Notes under the pieces: generated by a model | The model's database searches: none | What the model saw: the letters and a program-made list of their open reading frames with translations, nothing else | Told to the model about the DNA's origin: nothing | In this document: in pieces, positions 30,140-42,203 of the stretch | Numbering within the stretch: position 1 is the first letter of the stretch | Layout: the number at the start of each line of letters is the position of its first letter | Source: Zygnema cylindricum | Lineage: Eukaryota > Streptophyta > Zygnematophyceae > Zygnematales > Zygnemataceae | Direction: 5' to 3' | Length of the DNA stretch: 64,000 nucleotides | NCBI GenBank assembly: GCA_037447655.1 | Contig: JBBHKE010000169.1 | Span: forward strand, 29,021 to 93,020 | Program-made: the position numbers and the translations under genes

Positions 30140-31219
30140 ATAATAGGAAAGTATGATGATAGGAGCTCTATGCGAAAAAAGGTTTTGGGGGATAGTGAGT
30201 GGACGATTGGGGCGTCCATCAAGTCTTGGAATTCCTCCAGGGTTTAAAGGAAGCAGATTCACCAGGAAAGAGGATTCACCTTCAACGAAGGAAACAAAGG
30301 AAGGAGAGGTGGTGGACAAAGGAAAGGAGAAGGAGGCGACCACACCAATAGCAACTGGTTTAGCATTCATGTCACCTATTCCGGGAACGAGGAGAATGAT
30401 ACTGAAACCTGGGACTTCAACAATATGGCGGCAAAGCACTTCATCCTACGCCATCTCACTCAAGGACTTGCATGTCCTCATTTGCAGGTAGAAAGGGCAT
30501 CCGATCTTTGGATGGCTCTCATAGAGATGTACCGAAGTGGTACGATTCAGCAACAACAGTTGGCTGATCAGAAAGTTAACGAGTATGTATACAAAGGGGG
30601 AAATATGTTGGATTTTTGCAATGAGTTTGCTACACTCTTCATGGAGCTAGAGAGTGCGGGAAAAGTTTTTAGTGAAAAAGAAAAGGTTAACTGTTTACTG
30701 ATGAAGTTACCTGATGAGTTCGAGAACATAGTCAACCGTGTGCAGGACTTGCCGGACTCAAGGTGGATATGGAACTCAGTGGTAGGGATGATTCTCGTTC
30801 GAGAGAATACGATTGAGATCCGAAGGGGAGGAAAGAGTGGCCAAGCCTTGGCAACAGCGACCGATTGGAGGAACAAGGATTCACGGAAACCGGTCGGAAT
30901 CTATAGGGGGAGGGAGCAGAATAATGAGGTTGACGAGTTCGAACCAAGGGCTCCCAAAGGTTTATGTCATTTTTGTAACAAACCGGGGCACTATATGGCA
31001 GAGTGCACTAATCTAACCAAGCTTCGGTTAAAGGAGGGGCAGACCGGTGGTACCCCGAGAAGAAAGAAAAAGGCCCTTGTCACACAGGTACTTGAGGCAG
31101 AATCCGAGGACGAGGACGATGAGCTCCTTTTGGATGAGGAGTTGGAGGCGAAAAATGAGGTTAAAATTCCACGAAGGCAGAAATGTGTTTACGGTGGATT
31201 GAAAGGTGAAGCAGGCTAG
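30140..31219 (+). pseudogene. A2 gag (nucleocapsid-like) frame
   Basis: The capsid-like gag of copia elements, which packages the element RNA. The frame open from 30425 has the HFILRHLTQGLACPHLQ, IEMYRSGTIQQQQLADQK and MKLPDEFENIVNRVQ blocks and a zinc knuckle CHFCNKPGHYMAEC (CX2CX4HX4C, near 30964-31005). It ends with TAG at 31217-31219, exactly where the protease should continue in frame. Upstream sequence (30140-30424) holds the gag N-terminus in another frame. Confidence 0.88.
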
Positions 31220-32117
31220 ATTATAGATTCAGGTGCCTCCATGCACATGTGTAAGGATAGGCACCTGTTCAATAAGATAAGAAAGATTCCCACCGTAGAG
31301 ATAGAGTACGGGGATGGGAGGATAGTCACCACTACTCTTGTAGGATTGGTAGATGTGAAAGTGTTAGTAGAAGGAAAGACATCCATATTAACATTCTCCG
31401 ATGTATTGTTTATTCCGTAGCTGAACAAAAACCTTATTTCTACATCTATATTAGATGATAAGGGTTTTTTCACTACCAGTAGGGAAGGAGTCTTTACTGC
31501 TAGTTTTGAGGAGGATGTCTATTTCATTGCTGAGAAAGGTAGCCATGGGATGTTTAGGCTGATCTTAAGTAATGAAACGAAGAAACTTTATTAAAGTGGT
31601 GTTCATGAAATTATGATGTGGCATAAGAGGCTTGGGCATGTGAATCTAGATAAGTTAAGAGAGATGAAAAAGATGGGTGTGGTGGAAGGGATTCAGTTCA
31701 GTGAGAGTGATGATATAAGTGATTGTAGTGGATGTGCTCAAGGTAAAGCACACAAATTACCCTTTCCTAAAACAGCCACCTATAAGGGAGAAAAAAATTC
31801 TAGATCTAGTACACACAGATATTTGGGGACCAGCTAGAGTGCCCTTACCGGGGGGGAAGAGATTTATGATGACTATGATTGATGATTGGTCTCCGTATTC
31901 CCGGGTGTATTTTTTGAAAAACAAGTCAGAAGCTGAGGACTGTTTTAGACAATATAAAGCATGGAGCGAAAAACTCCATGAAACTCCAATCAAGAGAGGA
32001 AGGAGTGACAATGGTGGAGAGTATACTTCTAACCAGTTTGAGGATTTTTTGAGGGAAGATGGGGTTCAACACCAAAAGACAGGTCCAGAAAATCCGGAAC
32101 AGAATGGGGTAGCTGAA
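31220..32117 (+). pseudogene. A2 protease, pre-integrase and integrase (5' part)
   Basis: Directly after the TAG the same frame gives IIDSGASMHMC, with the aspartic protease DSG. It is followed by MWHKRLGHVNLDKLREM and CAQGKAHKLPFP (pre-integrase zinc region), then HTDIWGPA and SDNGGEYTSNQFEDFL (integrase core Asp residues). There are stops near 31418 and 31591 and a frameshift near 31790. The solo LTR at 32123 splits the NPEQNGVAER block. Confidence 0.9.
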
Positions 32118-32874
32118 AGGTTTGTAATTCAATGTCCTCCATTGGACCACAGAATACAGGAAGCTCTAGATAGTGTTTAACTAACCCACTTTAAGCCACA
32201 ACCACTTCTGCCCAAGAAAGTAAACTGAAAATTTGAATAAACCCCTGTGCAGCCTGGACTCCCTTGAGTCCGTAGCAAAAAGAATCACTCAAAACGCCCA
32301 ACCAGCCGATAAGTTATAGGGTGGCAAAGATGCCAATTTATACAAACTCTCACAGAGAGAGGACTATCTACCTAAATTTTCCTAAGTCCTAGTTTTTCCT
32401 AATTCCCTCTCACAGCTGCTATCTACTGCCTGTACGAACCAATCACAAAACTGTATAGTACTAGAAAGTACAACTGCCGATGTACTTTCTGTACGACCTC
32501 TATAGGACAAGGCCATTAAGTGGACGCGTGTCCACTTTCCACTCGTCCGTACGTTCCTCGGAATTCCCGCGACCGAATGATGTCTTCCCACGTGGTGCTA
32601 GGTCATGCCACGTCAATAAATGCCAAAATGATCATTCCGGGATTTTGGCGATGATGCGCGCCGTTAGATTTGACGCGAAATTCAATCTCGACCGTAATAA
32701 ATACTTGCGCGATATTTGTTTCGTTGTCGAAACAAAATGCGCGATATCCATTTCAAACAAGTACAGTACTTCGTATTTTGTAGAACTGTATCTATGCGTG
32801 GCGTTAAGAGTTACAGTTAAATGAATCTAGTACATTACAATAGTTTAAATAGTAATGAAACCCTATATCTCCTA

Positions 32875-32959
32875 ACGGACTTCTACGACATACTGGTTAG
32901 AGTTAATGGCTACGCCGCGCTCTGCCGGTCGGGGGTTCGAGTCCTGCCGGACTCAACCT
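32875..32959 (+). other. tRNA-like block in the solo D LTR
   Basis: It has a D-arm-like ACTGGTTAGAGTTAATGGC and a perfect B-box GGTTCGAGTCC. A TTTT run, a possible Pol III stop, comes right after the acceptor-side bases (ACTCAACC). The stems are only partly complementary. Confidence 0.65.
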
Positions 32960-32967
32960 TTTGTTGA

Positions 32968-32985
32968 GAGTGGCTTAAGCCACTC
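32968..32985. other. Perfect 18-bp palindrome after the tRNA-like block
   Basis: GAGTGGCTTAAGCCACTC is its own reverse complement. In J the same site is GAGTGACTTAAGTCACTC, also perfect, so both arms changed together. Confidence 0.8.
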
Positions 32986-33177
32986 TTTAGTCCTTCCTAT
33001 GGAGTTGAGGCAGCCATGGCTCCATTGCTCTCTCTCTCTCTCCTTCAGTGACTACAACAAGTATGGGGGCGAGAGAGAGAGAAGAGATAGAGGCAGGCTG
33101 CCTACATTTTCTTTTCATGTTTTCTAATAAATTTAGACCTAGAAAATATACTAAAAACTACTTATTTCAACAAGGTT

Positions 33178-33530
33178 AAATAGAACACTAAGTGATAGTG
33201 TTAGAAGTATGTTGTTGGATAAGAAGATAGGAAAAAGGTTTTGGGCAGAAGCAATGATTTGTGCTAATTACCTCAAAAATAGAGTTCTTACTTCAGCTAT
33301 AAAAGATCAAACACCATATGAGAGATGGACAGGCCGGAAACCAGACTTATCTCATTTAAAGGTTTTTCGGCAGTCAAGTATTCAGTCTAGATACAGATCG
33401 GTCTAATTGGAAGCTAGATCCTAAAGGAAAACCGGGATACTTATTATGATATGATGAGGATGTTAAAGGATATAGAGTTTATGATCTAAAAAAGAAAGAT
33501 ATAATCTTAGTAAAGCATCTAGTAGTTATG
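33178..33530 (+). pseudogene. A2 integrase, 3' part
   Basis: The frame resumes after the solo LTR with LNRTLSDSVRSMLLDKKIGK, FWAEAMICANYLKNRV and PYERWTGRKPDLSHLKVF. This is the end of the integrase core and its C-terminal region. A frameshift lies near 33370 and a stop near 33450. Confidence 0.88.
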
Positions 33531-35433
33531 GATGAAGGAAAGTCTGTGGATCCCTTCAAATATACAAAGTCAGTAAAAATCAGATTTGAGTCAAAAAATT
33601 CTGATGACTTTGAGCTTCCTAACTATCCAGGTTTTAGAGACGATGACATTCTTGAAGGTACAAATCAGACTGAAAAGGACTCGGTTGTGGAAACTCTAGT
33701 GACAACTCTACCCGAAGCGGAAGACGTGGTGGAAATTGATTCAGAATCAAGGGATAGGGGAGAAACCAAGTTTGTTCCAAAGAATCCACGAGAACCATCT
33801 ATTCCGGCCTCAGATTTTGAAAGGGGAAGGAGAAGTAGTAAAAGATTGCAAGAAAAAGAGGTTAATAACAAGGTAACAAAACTATCTCATCAAGATGAAC
33901 CTCAAACTTATGGAGAGGTGATGACTTGTCCAGAAAGAAATCGGTGGAAGACAGCTATCAATGAAGAGATGGCCTCAATTATGGCAGCCGATACTTGGGA
34001 GCTGGTGGATTGTCCACCTAACCGAAAACCAATCGGTTGTAAGTGGGTTTTCAAATTAAAACTGAACCCATATAACACAATCGAGCGCTACAAGGCCCGA
34101 CTAGTGGCAAAGGGATTTACACAAAAAGAGGGAATTGACTACGAGGAAACCTTTGCCCCGGTGGTCAGATTTCCCTCCGTCCGCATACTTCTCAGCCTGG
34201 CAGCAGCGGAAGACATGGAAGTGCACCAGATGGACATCAAAACAACCTTTTTGCATGGAGAATTGGAAGAGGAGATCTTCATGCCACAACCCGAAGGGTT
34301 TGTGGAAGAAGGAGAGAAGAGTAAGGTATGCCGGTTGATTAAATCTCTTTATGGTCTGAAATAGGCGCCTCGACACTGGAATAAGAAGCTTGATGAGTTT
34401 CTTACCGGTCTAGGATATATCCGGATCAGCTCAGAGAACTCAATCTATGTTTTCGAAGATGAGGAAGGTTTTATATTTATTGCAATTTATGTTGATGATT
34501 TGCTTGTTTAAGTAAATCAATGGAAAAAATTAATAAACTGAAAACCGATCTTAAGGGGAGATTTGAAATGAAGGATATGGGGGAAGCAAAATACATTTTG
34601 GGAATTCAAGTAGAGAGAGACCGAAAAAGAAAAATTATAAGATTCACTCAAAAGGAAGCAATAGGGAACATGCTTGAAAAATTTCAAATGGATAAAGCTA
34701 ATAGTTGTACAACTCCAATGGAATTGAAGAAGGGAAGTGAGGGAGTGAGGAAGAAGGACTCATAGTCTTAGACAAGGAATTATCTCCTGAAGAACAGAAG
34801 TTCATGCAGACTATTCCTTACAGGCAAGTAGTGGGAAGTCTAATCTATTTTATGAATTGTACCCGGCCGGATTTAGCTGCAGCTGTAGGAGTGCTGAGTA
34901 GAAGTCTAAATGCTCCCACTAAGAAAGATTGGGAGGCAGCTAAGAGAGTTTTGAGATACTTGATAGGAACTAGGGATCTATGGTTGCATTTGGGTGGGGA
35001 GAATACTGACATCACTACTTGGAGTGATGCTAGTTATGGTGATGCTCCGATGAGGAGATGCACTTCTGGATATGTATTATATGTGGGTGATGGGGCTTGC
35101 TGTTGGAGTAGCAAACAGCAAAAGGTTATTCCTCAGTCCACCATGGAGGCTGAGTATATGGCCTGTTGCTCTGCTGTAAAAGAATTGATGTGGGTCAAGT
35201 CTTTACTTGGTGAACTTGGTCATCTTAAGAGTGGTGTGCAGAAAATATTTTGTGATAATCAAGCAGCAATCGCTATTTCTGCCAATCCTAAACATCATTT
35301 TAAAGCTAAACACATGGACATTAGACTCAGCTTTGTTAGAGAGAAAGTAGAAAATAAAATAATCAGTTTAGAGTACCGACCAGATAGTGAGATGGTAGCA
35401 GATATGATGACCAAAACCTGTGCCTTCCCCTAA
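33528..35433 (+). pseudogene. A2 linker, reverse transcriptase and RNase H
   Basis: From VVMDEGKSVDPFKYTKSV through the RRSSKRLQEKE linker to RT (KWVFKLKLNP, YEETFAPVVRFPS, QMDIKTTFLHGELEEEIFM, SLYGLK, YVDD near 34490). RNase H (34804-35433) has TTWSDASYGD, TMEAEYMA and FCDNQAAIAI. There is a CAG to TAG change at 34363 and frameshifts near 34508, 34750 and 35415. Confidence 0.92.
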
Positions 35434-35495
35434 GCTAATTTTCTGCAGGGAGGAGTGTGGTCTGAAATTAAAGATTGACTAGAAAATAAGGGGAG

Positions 35496-36544
35496 TGTAG
35501 AATTTAATGGTTTTAAAGTATTTTCTAGGTCTGAATAGAAATAAAGAAGCCGAGGCAGTCTACCTCTAACTTCTCTCTCCAACTCTCAAACTTGTCGCAG
35601 TCACTGAGAAATTGGAGAGGAAGCTAGAGCCATGGCTACCTAGGCTATCCTGAGGTTTACGGGAAATTTATACTAGTTTAGGGATTATTTACTAAAAGGT
35701 ATATGCCAGCCACAGGATTTGATCCTGGTACCTGCCGGCCGACAGCCAGATATAGCCGGTAGCCTTAGCCGTTAAGTCTAGCAGTAATGTTATGTAATAT
35801 ATAGTACGATATTAATATAAACATTAATACGTAGGTTAAATCATTTAACTGTAACTGTGTACGGTTTATATAGATCCGGTAATGTATAAGTACGACATAC
35901 GGTACATGCACAAAATCAATACCGCGCATTTTATTTCGTAAGTGAAACGAATACCGCACATGTATTTATTACGGCTACGATTAAATTAGATTCTAATCGG
36001 ATGGCCGGAATTAGCGCCGAGATCGCGGAAGAAGATTTCGGCGGTTTGTGGTCATCGCCACATCGGATGACGCGTGGCGAAATTACATTGGATCGTGGAA
36101 TCTCCGGAGATTATGGCACTGAATCCGAATATGACATGTGTCGACATTTGGGACATGTCGTACAATGTTCGTACATAAAGTACACCGGTAGCTGTACTTT
36201 TGCGTACGGAACTGTATTCTAATTGGTTCCGTACATCAGTAGATAGAGTCTGTGAGAGAGATAGGACTTAGAAATATTAGGGGATAGGACCCTCTCTCCC
36301 AGAGAGCTTCTGTACAAAAGGTCAACTTTGACCCTTCATAACTTACAGCTCAGGGGAGCAAATTCAGAGATTCTTTTTGCTATCGACTCAAGGGAGTCTT
36401 TTCTTCACAGGGGTAAAGGTGGTCAAAGTTTTTGTCTGCCAAGGTGGCAGTTTTTTTTTGCTTAAACACAAAGGGGTCTAGATTATCCTAGAGGCTTCTT
36501 GGAAGCTGTCCACTCTGAGGACTTATGGAGGTCTCAGAGTTTCA
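35496..36544 (+). repeat. 3' LTR of A2
   Basis: It follows AATAAGGGGAG, starts TGTAGAATTT and ends GAGTTTCA. It is collinear with the 5' LTR and followed by the target duplication GCATT. Confidence 0.93.
35707..35780 (-). other. tRNA-like block in the A2 3' LTR, antisense
   Basis: The same block as in the 5' LTR with several changed bases. The GGATCAAATCC B-box is kept. Confidence 0.62.
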
Positions 36545-36549
36545 GCATT

Positions 36550-37182
36550 AGTTTGATATTTCCTCCTTTTTTCCATAGTGGTATGATGCCGCTGTCCTCT
36601 GCTTGAGGGATAAAGTAGAGGTTTCTCTGAAATACTAGGACATATAGAACATTCTTGATTGTCCGAAATGTTAGTTTTCCTTCCATTAACGCCTCTATCT
36701 CTATGTCTCTAGATCTAGTCACGAGTGTGGAGTGATTGTCTCCCATGGAAATTCGAGATGGGGATGTTTGCTTGAAGTTTGTGAACCATTCTCGCTTGTA
36801 ACACATTTTTTCTGAAGCACATGTGTCGATCATCCAGTTGTTGGAGCCGATTGCGAGGGATGATGCCATTATCGCCTGTGAGCTCACTATCTCTTTCCCT
36901 TTCCCCTTCCCCCTTTTAAGCTTAGACTCATCCACCTTTCCATTCTGTTTGTCCAAAGCGTATGTCCTGCAAACTAAGATAAAGTGACCTACTTTGTCAA
37001 AGTAAAAACACAAACAATCATCTTTCTTATCGCGGTTCTGATTGCCTCTCCTGTCTCGGTTGTTGATTATGTTCCCAGACGCAAATGTGGAGCTTTCAGA
37101 GCTCATTTCACAATTCTTCATGATTTTCGTGTTAAATTCATCTTCCAAGAGTGTTTTGACAACTTTGTTCCACTTCTACGTG
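36550..37182 (-). pseudogene. Element B: gag end, zinc finger and protease
   Basis: On the minus strand the frame shows a gag end, then CFYFDKVGHFILVC, a decayed zinc knuckle whose second Cys is Phe or Tyr, then a basic KLKRGKGKGKE stretch. A protease region follows (NNWMIDTCAS in place of the usual W-DSGAS, so the active-site Gly is lost). The frame continues into 29035 across A2, and upstream into 46069 across C. Confidence 0.85.
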
Positions 37183-37952
37183 GAAACTACAACTGTGAGA
37201 CCTCTATAGGACCTCTGAGTAAGCAGCTCACACGAAGCCTCAAAGATAACCCTGACCCCTTTGTCTTTCAAATCGAATAACCACCACCCTGGCAAACAAA
37301 AACTCTAACCACCTTCACCCGTGTGATAGCAAGACTCCCTTTAGTTGAAAGCAAAAAGAATCTCTAAATTTGCTCCTCTGAGTAGTAAGTTATGGAGGGT
37401 CAATGTTGACCTTTTGTACAAAAGCTCTCTGGGAGAGAGGGTCCTATCTACCAATTTTTCTAAGTCCTATCTCTCTCTAAAACTCTATCTACTAGTGTAC
37501 GACACCAATCATATTACACTGCCGTACATAAATGTAGAGCTTCCGGTGTACTTTATGTACGGATATTGTACGACATGGCCTAAATGTCGACACATGTCAT
37601 ATCCGGATTCTGTCCCGTAATCCCCGAAGATGCCGCGATCCAACGTTATCGTGCCACGTGTCATATAATGAGGCGATGACCACAAACCGCCAAGAATCTC
37701 TTCCGCGATCTCGGGTTTTGTTTTTCGGCCGTCCGATTGAATGCAGATTTCAATCGTAGCTGTCATAAATGCATGTGCGGTATTTGTTTCGTAAAAGAAC
37801 AAAATGCGCGGTACTCGTTTCTTATCAAAACCGAAATCCGTACTTTTTCATAACTGAATCTATGTATCCCTAAAGTTCCACCATTAAATGAATTTTCCCA
37901 GGTGGCAATATTTAAATATATATCAAACCTAAAAGTATGTAAAAAAATGTCC

Positions 37953-38026
37953 AGACTTAACGGATAAGGCTACCGGCTACCGGCGTTCTGACGGTCGACA
38001 GGTACCACGATCAAATCCTGGTTCTG
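37953..38026 (+). other. tRNA-like block in the C 3' LTR
   Basis: CGGATAAGGCT (A-box-like) and CGATCAAATCC (B-box-like) around repeated TACCGGC. It is antisense to the LTR. Confidence 0.58.
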
Positions 38027-38079
38027 ACATACTCGTTTTAGCAATTAAATCTACCTATTCGTAAATCAACTAATCAGTA

Positions 38080-39149
38080 TGTTGTTCATAGCCATTTACA
38101 GCCATGAATGTACCCTCGGAAGCACCATAGACTACCCCAAAACATCCTACTTTGATTCCACTCAGATATCCACAGAATAACCAAACCAATCTGAAACTAC
38201 TCAACCTGATATTTTCCAGGCCACTTAGTATTCCCACCAAATTTCATATAATAATACCAAACCAAATAATCACAACACTCAGTCAAAGTTGCAGAAAAAC
38301 AGCCTGCCAGAACTTTGATAAATATGACCAACTTCACAATGAAGCCCCAAGCAAATCAGGCACACAATAGGTCTGCAAATTTGCCACAATATTGCCAATA
38401 CAAGGAGGAACACACATGCAGAATTTCAAATAATTCTGCCAATTAAACTGAGAGAAATTCTCAGATGAATATCCCAAAAAGGAGCAGAAACAGTTTCTGT
38501 CCAAAAAGTTCCCCTAAAATCTAGAAATGACTAAGTCCTACCAATATATACTACAGCTTACTACTAACTGTACGGAGGCATACCAGCCGTACGTAATCAA
38601 CCAACTACATCTATTAATGTGAGTGTACTTGAGATCTACCGTAATAATTAATACACGGGACAAACAAGAAATGACTAAATATTTACAAGTCTTACAAATT
38701 ACGTCAAACGAATCCGGACCGTCCAAAATAAATATCATGTGATGGACGCGATTTCGCTTCCCTCACCAAACTGACGGCGCCGCCGTCCGTAGCTCCGGTG
38801 GCGTCCAATTCATCACATGTTTGACCGTCGCATTATGTTTCGTACGACCCACGTACAATTTAAATCATTTCGAATATAAATCACCGGATCGCTTCGCGAT
38901 CCGCCGTCCATTTCTCCAACACATTCCACTCTTTCGTCTATGTTTCTTCGCGTCACTTGAAGTCCAATTCCGTACGTTCCAATAAACTTAGTACCAAGTA
39001 CGCAAGCTGCTATGAGTGCGATGTGACCAGCGCAGCATGGCAGCGCAATATCTTTATCACACACGCTGCTATGATTGCGGTGTGACCAGCGCAGCATGGC
39101 AGCATAGTAATGTGATATAGAGAGGACTAAAGGTTTCCAAAATCCAACA
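38080..39149. repeat. Solo LTR of another family (S1) inside the C 3' LTR
   Basis: The ends TGTTG and CAACA are flanked by CAGTA (38075-38079) and CATTA (39150-39154), a 5-bp duplication with one change. The surrounding C LTR rejoins correctly without it. Near the end is a direct repeat of about 45 bases (CAGCGCAGCATGGCAGC twice, 39008-39107). No coding sequence. Confidence 0.75.
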
Positions 39150-39333
39150 CATTAAACCTCAAGATAGCCTAGGTAGCCATGGCTCTAACTTCCTCTCCAA
39201 CTTCTTAGTGACTGCAACAAGTGTGGGAGTTGGAGAGAAAAGTTAGAGGCAGACTGCCTCGGCTTCATTCTATATTCCAATTTAGATCTAAAAAATAATA
39301 AAGAACCTTCGATTTCTACACTCCTATCATTTT

Positions 39334-40147
39334 CTAGTGAATCTTTAATTTCACACCACACTTCTCCCTGCAGAAAATTAGCTTACGGGAAGGCACAGGT
39401 TTGGTCATCATATCTCCTACCATCTCGCTATCTGGGCGGTACTCTAAAATGATTATTTTGTTTTCTACTTTCTCTCTAACAAAGCAGAGTCTAATGTCCA
39501 TGTGTTTAGCTTTAAAATGATGTTTAGGATTGGCAGAAATAGCGATTGCTGCCTGATTATCACAAAAACTTTTCTGCACACCACTCTTAAGGTGACCAAG
39601 CTCACCAAGTAAAGACTTCACCCACATCAATTCTTTTATAGCAGAGCAAGAGGCCATATACTCAGCCTCCATGGTGGACTGAGCAATAACCTTTTGCTGT
39701 TTGCTACGCCAACAGCAAGCCCCATCACCCACATATAATACATATCTAGGAGTACATCTCCTCATCGGAGCATCACCATAACTAGCATCACTCCAAGTAG
39801 TGATGTCAGTATTCTCCCCACCCAAATGCAACCATAGATCCCTAGTTCCTATCAAATATCTAAAGACTCTCTTAGCTGCCTCTGAATCCTTCTTAGTGGG
39901 AGCATTTACACTTCTACTCAGCACTGCTATAGCTGCAGGTAAATCCGGCCGGGTAGAATTCATAAAATAGATTAGGCTTCCCACTACTTGCCTGAAAGGA
40001 ATAGTCTGCATGAATTTCTGGACTCAATTCCTCGTCTAAGACTATGACTCCTTCTTCCTCACTTCCCTCACTTCCCTTCTTTAACTCCATTGGAGTTGTA
40101 CAACTATTAGCTTTATCCATATGAAATTTTTCCAACATGTTCCCCAT
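39334..40147 (-). pseudogene. Element C: end of reverse transcriptase and RNase H
   Basis: The minus strand shows PFRQVVGSLIYFMN, TTWSDASYGDAPMRRC, STMEAEYMAS and FCDNQAAIAISANPKHHFKA. RNase H is open over 225 codons up to a stop near 39334. The upstream MGNMLEKFHMDKANSCTTPM block (40147-39914) is in another frame. Confidence 0.92.
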
Positions 40148-40199
40148 TGCTTCATTTTGAGTTAATCTTATATTTTTTCCTTCTCGGTCTCTTTCTACT

Positions 40200-40900
40200 T
40201 AAATTCCCAAAATATATTTTGCTTTCTCCATATCCTCATTTCAAATCTCCTTTTAAGATCAGTTTTCAGTTTACTGATTTTTTCCATTGATTTACTTAAA
40301 ACAAGCAAATCATCAACATAAATTGCAATAAATATAATACCTTCCTCATCTTCAAAAACATAGATTGAGTGATCTGAGCTGATCCAGATATATCCGAGAC
40401 TGGTAAGAAACTCATCAAGTTTCTTTTTCCACTATCAAGGCGCCTGTTTCAAACCGTAAAGAGATTTAATCAGCCGGCATACCTTACTCTCCTCTCCTTC
40501 CTCCACAAATCTTTCGGGTTGTCGCATGAAGATCTCCTCTTCCAATTCTCCATGCAAAAAAGCTGTCTTGATGTCCATCTGGTGTACCTCCATGTCTTCC
40601 GCTGCTGCCAGACTGAAAAGTATGCAGATGGAGGTAAATCTGAGGACCGGGGCAAAGGTTTCCTCGTGTTCGATTCCTTCTTTCTATGTAAATCCTTTTG
40701 CCACTAATCGGGCTTTGTAACCTTCAATGGTGTTATCCGGGTTCAGTTTTAAGTTGAAAACCCACTTACAACCGATTAGTTTTTGGATAGGTGGAAAGTC
40801 CACCAGCTCCCAAGTATCGGCTGCCATTATTGAGGCCATCTTCTCATTGATGGTTGTCTTCCACCGGTTCCTTTCTGGACAAGTCATCGCCTGTCTATAA
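40200..40900 (-). pseudogene. Element C: reverse transcriptase core
   Basis: Minus-strand blocks KWVFNLKLNPDNTIEGYKAR, a [16 protein letters not shown]-type block in a shifted frame, and YVDD near 40310. Stops and shifts lie near 40430 and 40690. Not functional. Confidence 0.88.
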
Positions 40901-41414
40901 GTTTGAGGTTCATCTTGATGAGATAGTTTTGTTACCTTGTTATTAACCTATTTTTCTTGCAATCTTTTGTTACTTCTCCTTCCCCCCTCAAAATCTGTGG
41001 CCGGAATAGATGGTTCTCGTGGGTTCTTTCGAACAATCTCGGCTTCTCCCCTATCCCTTGATTCCGAATCAATTCCCACCACGTCTTCTGCTTGGGGTAG
41101 AGTTGTCACTAGAGTTTCCGCAGTCGAGTCTTTTTCGGTCTGGTTTGTATATGCAAGAATGTCATCTTCTCTAAAACCTGGATAGTTAGGAAGCTCAAAG
41201 TCATTGGAATTTTTGACTCAAATCTGATTTTTACTGACTTTGTATACTTGAAAGGATCCACAGACTTTCCTTCATCCATAACTTCTAGATGCTTTACTAA
41301 GATTATATCTTCCCTTTTAAGATCTTAAACTCTATATCCTTAAACATCTTCATCATATCCTAATAAGTATCCGGTTTCCCTTTAGGATCTAACTCCTAAT
41401 TTGACCGATCTGTA

Positions 41415-42200
41415 TCAAGACTGAATACTTGACTGCCGAAAACCTTTAAGTGAGATATGTGTGGTTTTTCGGCCGGTCCATCTCTCATAAGGTGTTTGAT
41501 CTATTATAGCTGAGGTAAGAACTCTATTTTTGAGGTAATAAGCACAGTTCATTGCTTCTGCCCAAAACCTTTTTCCTATCTTCTTATCCGACAACATACT
41601 TCTAGCACTATCAGTTAGTGTCCTATTTAAACGTTCAACTACCCCATTCTGTTCCGCGTTTTCTGGAACTATCTTTTGGTGTTCAACTCCCTCTTCCCTC
41701 AAAAAATCCTCAAACTGGTTAGAAGTATACTCTCCACCATTGTCACTCCTTACTCTCTTGATTGGAGTTTTATGGAGTTTTTCGCTCCATGCTTTCTATT
41801 GTCTAAAACAATCCTGAGCTTATGACTTGTTTTTCAAAAAATACGCCCTAGAATACCGAGACCAATGATCAGTGATAGTGATCATAAATCTCTTCCCCCC
41901 CTGTGAGGGCACTTTTGCTGGTCCCCAAATATTTGTGTGTACTAAATCTAGAATTTTTTCGCCCCTATAGGTGGCTGTTTTGGGAAAAGGCAATCTGTGT
42001 GCTTTACCTTGAGCACATCCACTAGAATCACTTAGATTCTCACTCTTACTGAACTGAATTCCTTCCACCATTCCCATCTTTTTCATCTTTCTTAGCTTAT
42101 CTAGATTCACATGCCCAAGCCTTTTATGCCACATTATTACATCATGAACACCAGCATAATAAAGTTTCTTCTTTTCGTTGCTTAAAATCAGCCTAAACAT
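41415..42200 (-). pseudogene. Element C: pre-integrase and integrase
   Basis: The minus strand shows MWHKRLGHVNLDKLRKM, CAQGKAHRLPFPKTATYRGE, HTNIWGPAKVPS and NAEQNGVVERLNRTLTDS, then FWAEAMNCAYYLKNRV. This is the complete core order, with breaks near 41810 and 41430. HTN replaces HTD, so the first integrase Asp is lost. Confidence 0.9.
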
Positions 42201-42203
42201 CCC

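Larger units (their letters stand above)
32123..33172 (-). repeat. Solo LTR (D family) inside A2 integrase
   Basis: The plus-strand ends are TGTAATTCAA and TTTCAACA, flanked by a perfect AGGTT duplication (32118-32122 and 33173-33177). It matches the LTRs of G, J and K, and no internal sequence is left. It carries the tRNA-like block on the plus strand, antisense to the LTR. Confidence 0.93.
29041..36544 (+). mobile_element. Copia element A2, complete, inserted in element B
   Basis: 7.5 kb with LTRs 29041-30088 and 35496-36544. The target duplication GCATT (29036-29040 and 36545-36549) is perfect. The internal order is primer site, gag, protease, integrase, RT and RNase H. A solo LTR interrupts the integrase at 32123-33172. 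The coding region has several stops and frameshifts, and the LTRs differ by a few dozen bases. Confidence 0.95.
37188..39320 (-). repeat. 3' LTR of C, interrupted
   Basis: The plus-strand ends are TACAACTGTGAG and GATTTCTACA. The LTR itself is about 1.06 kb after removing the solo LTR at 38080-39149 with its duplication. It has a tRNA-like block at 37953-38026 (plus, antisense). Confidence 0.88.

Noticed and set aside
36534-37148. A separate gag gene between A2 and C
   Set aside because: It is the continuation of element B gag, cut off by the two insertions; frame and target duplications show this.
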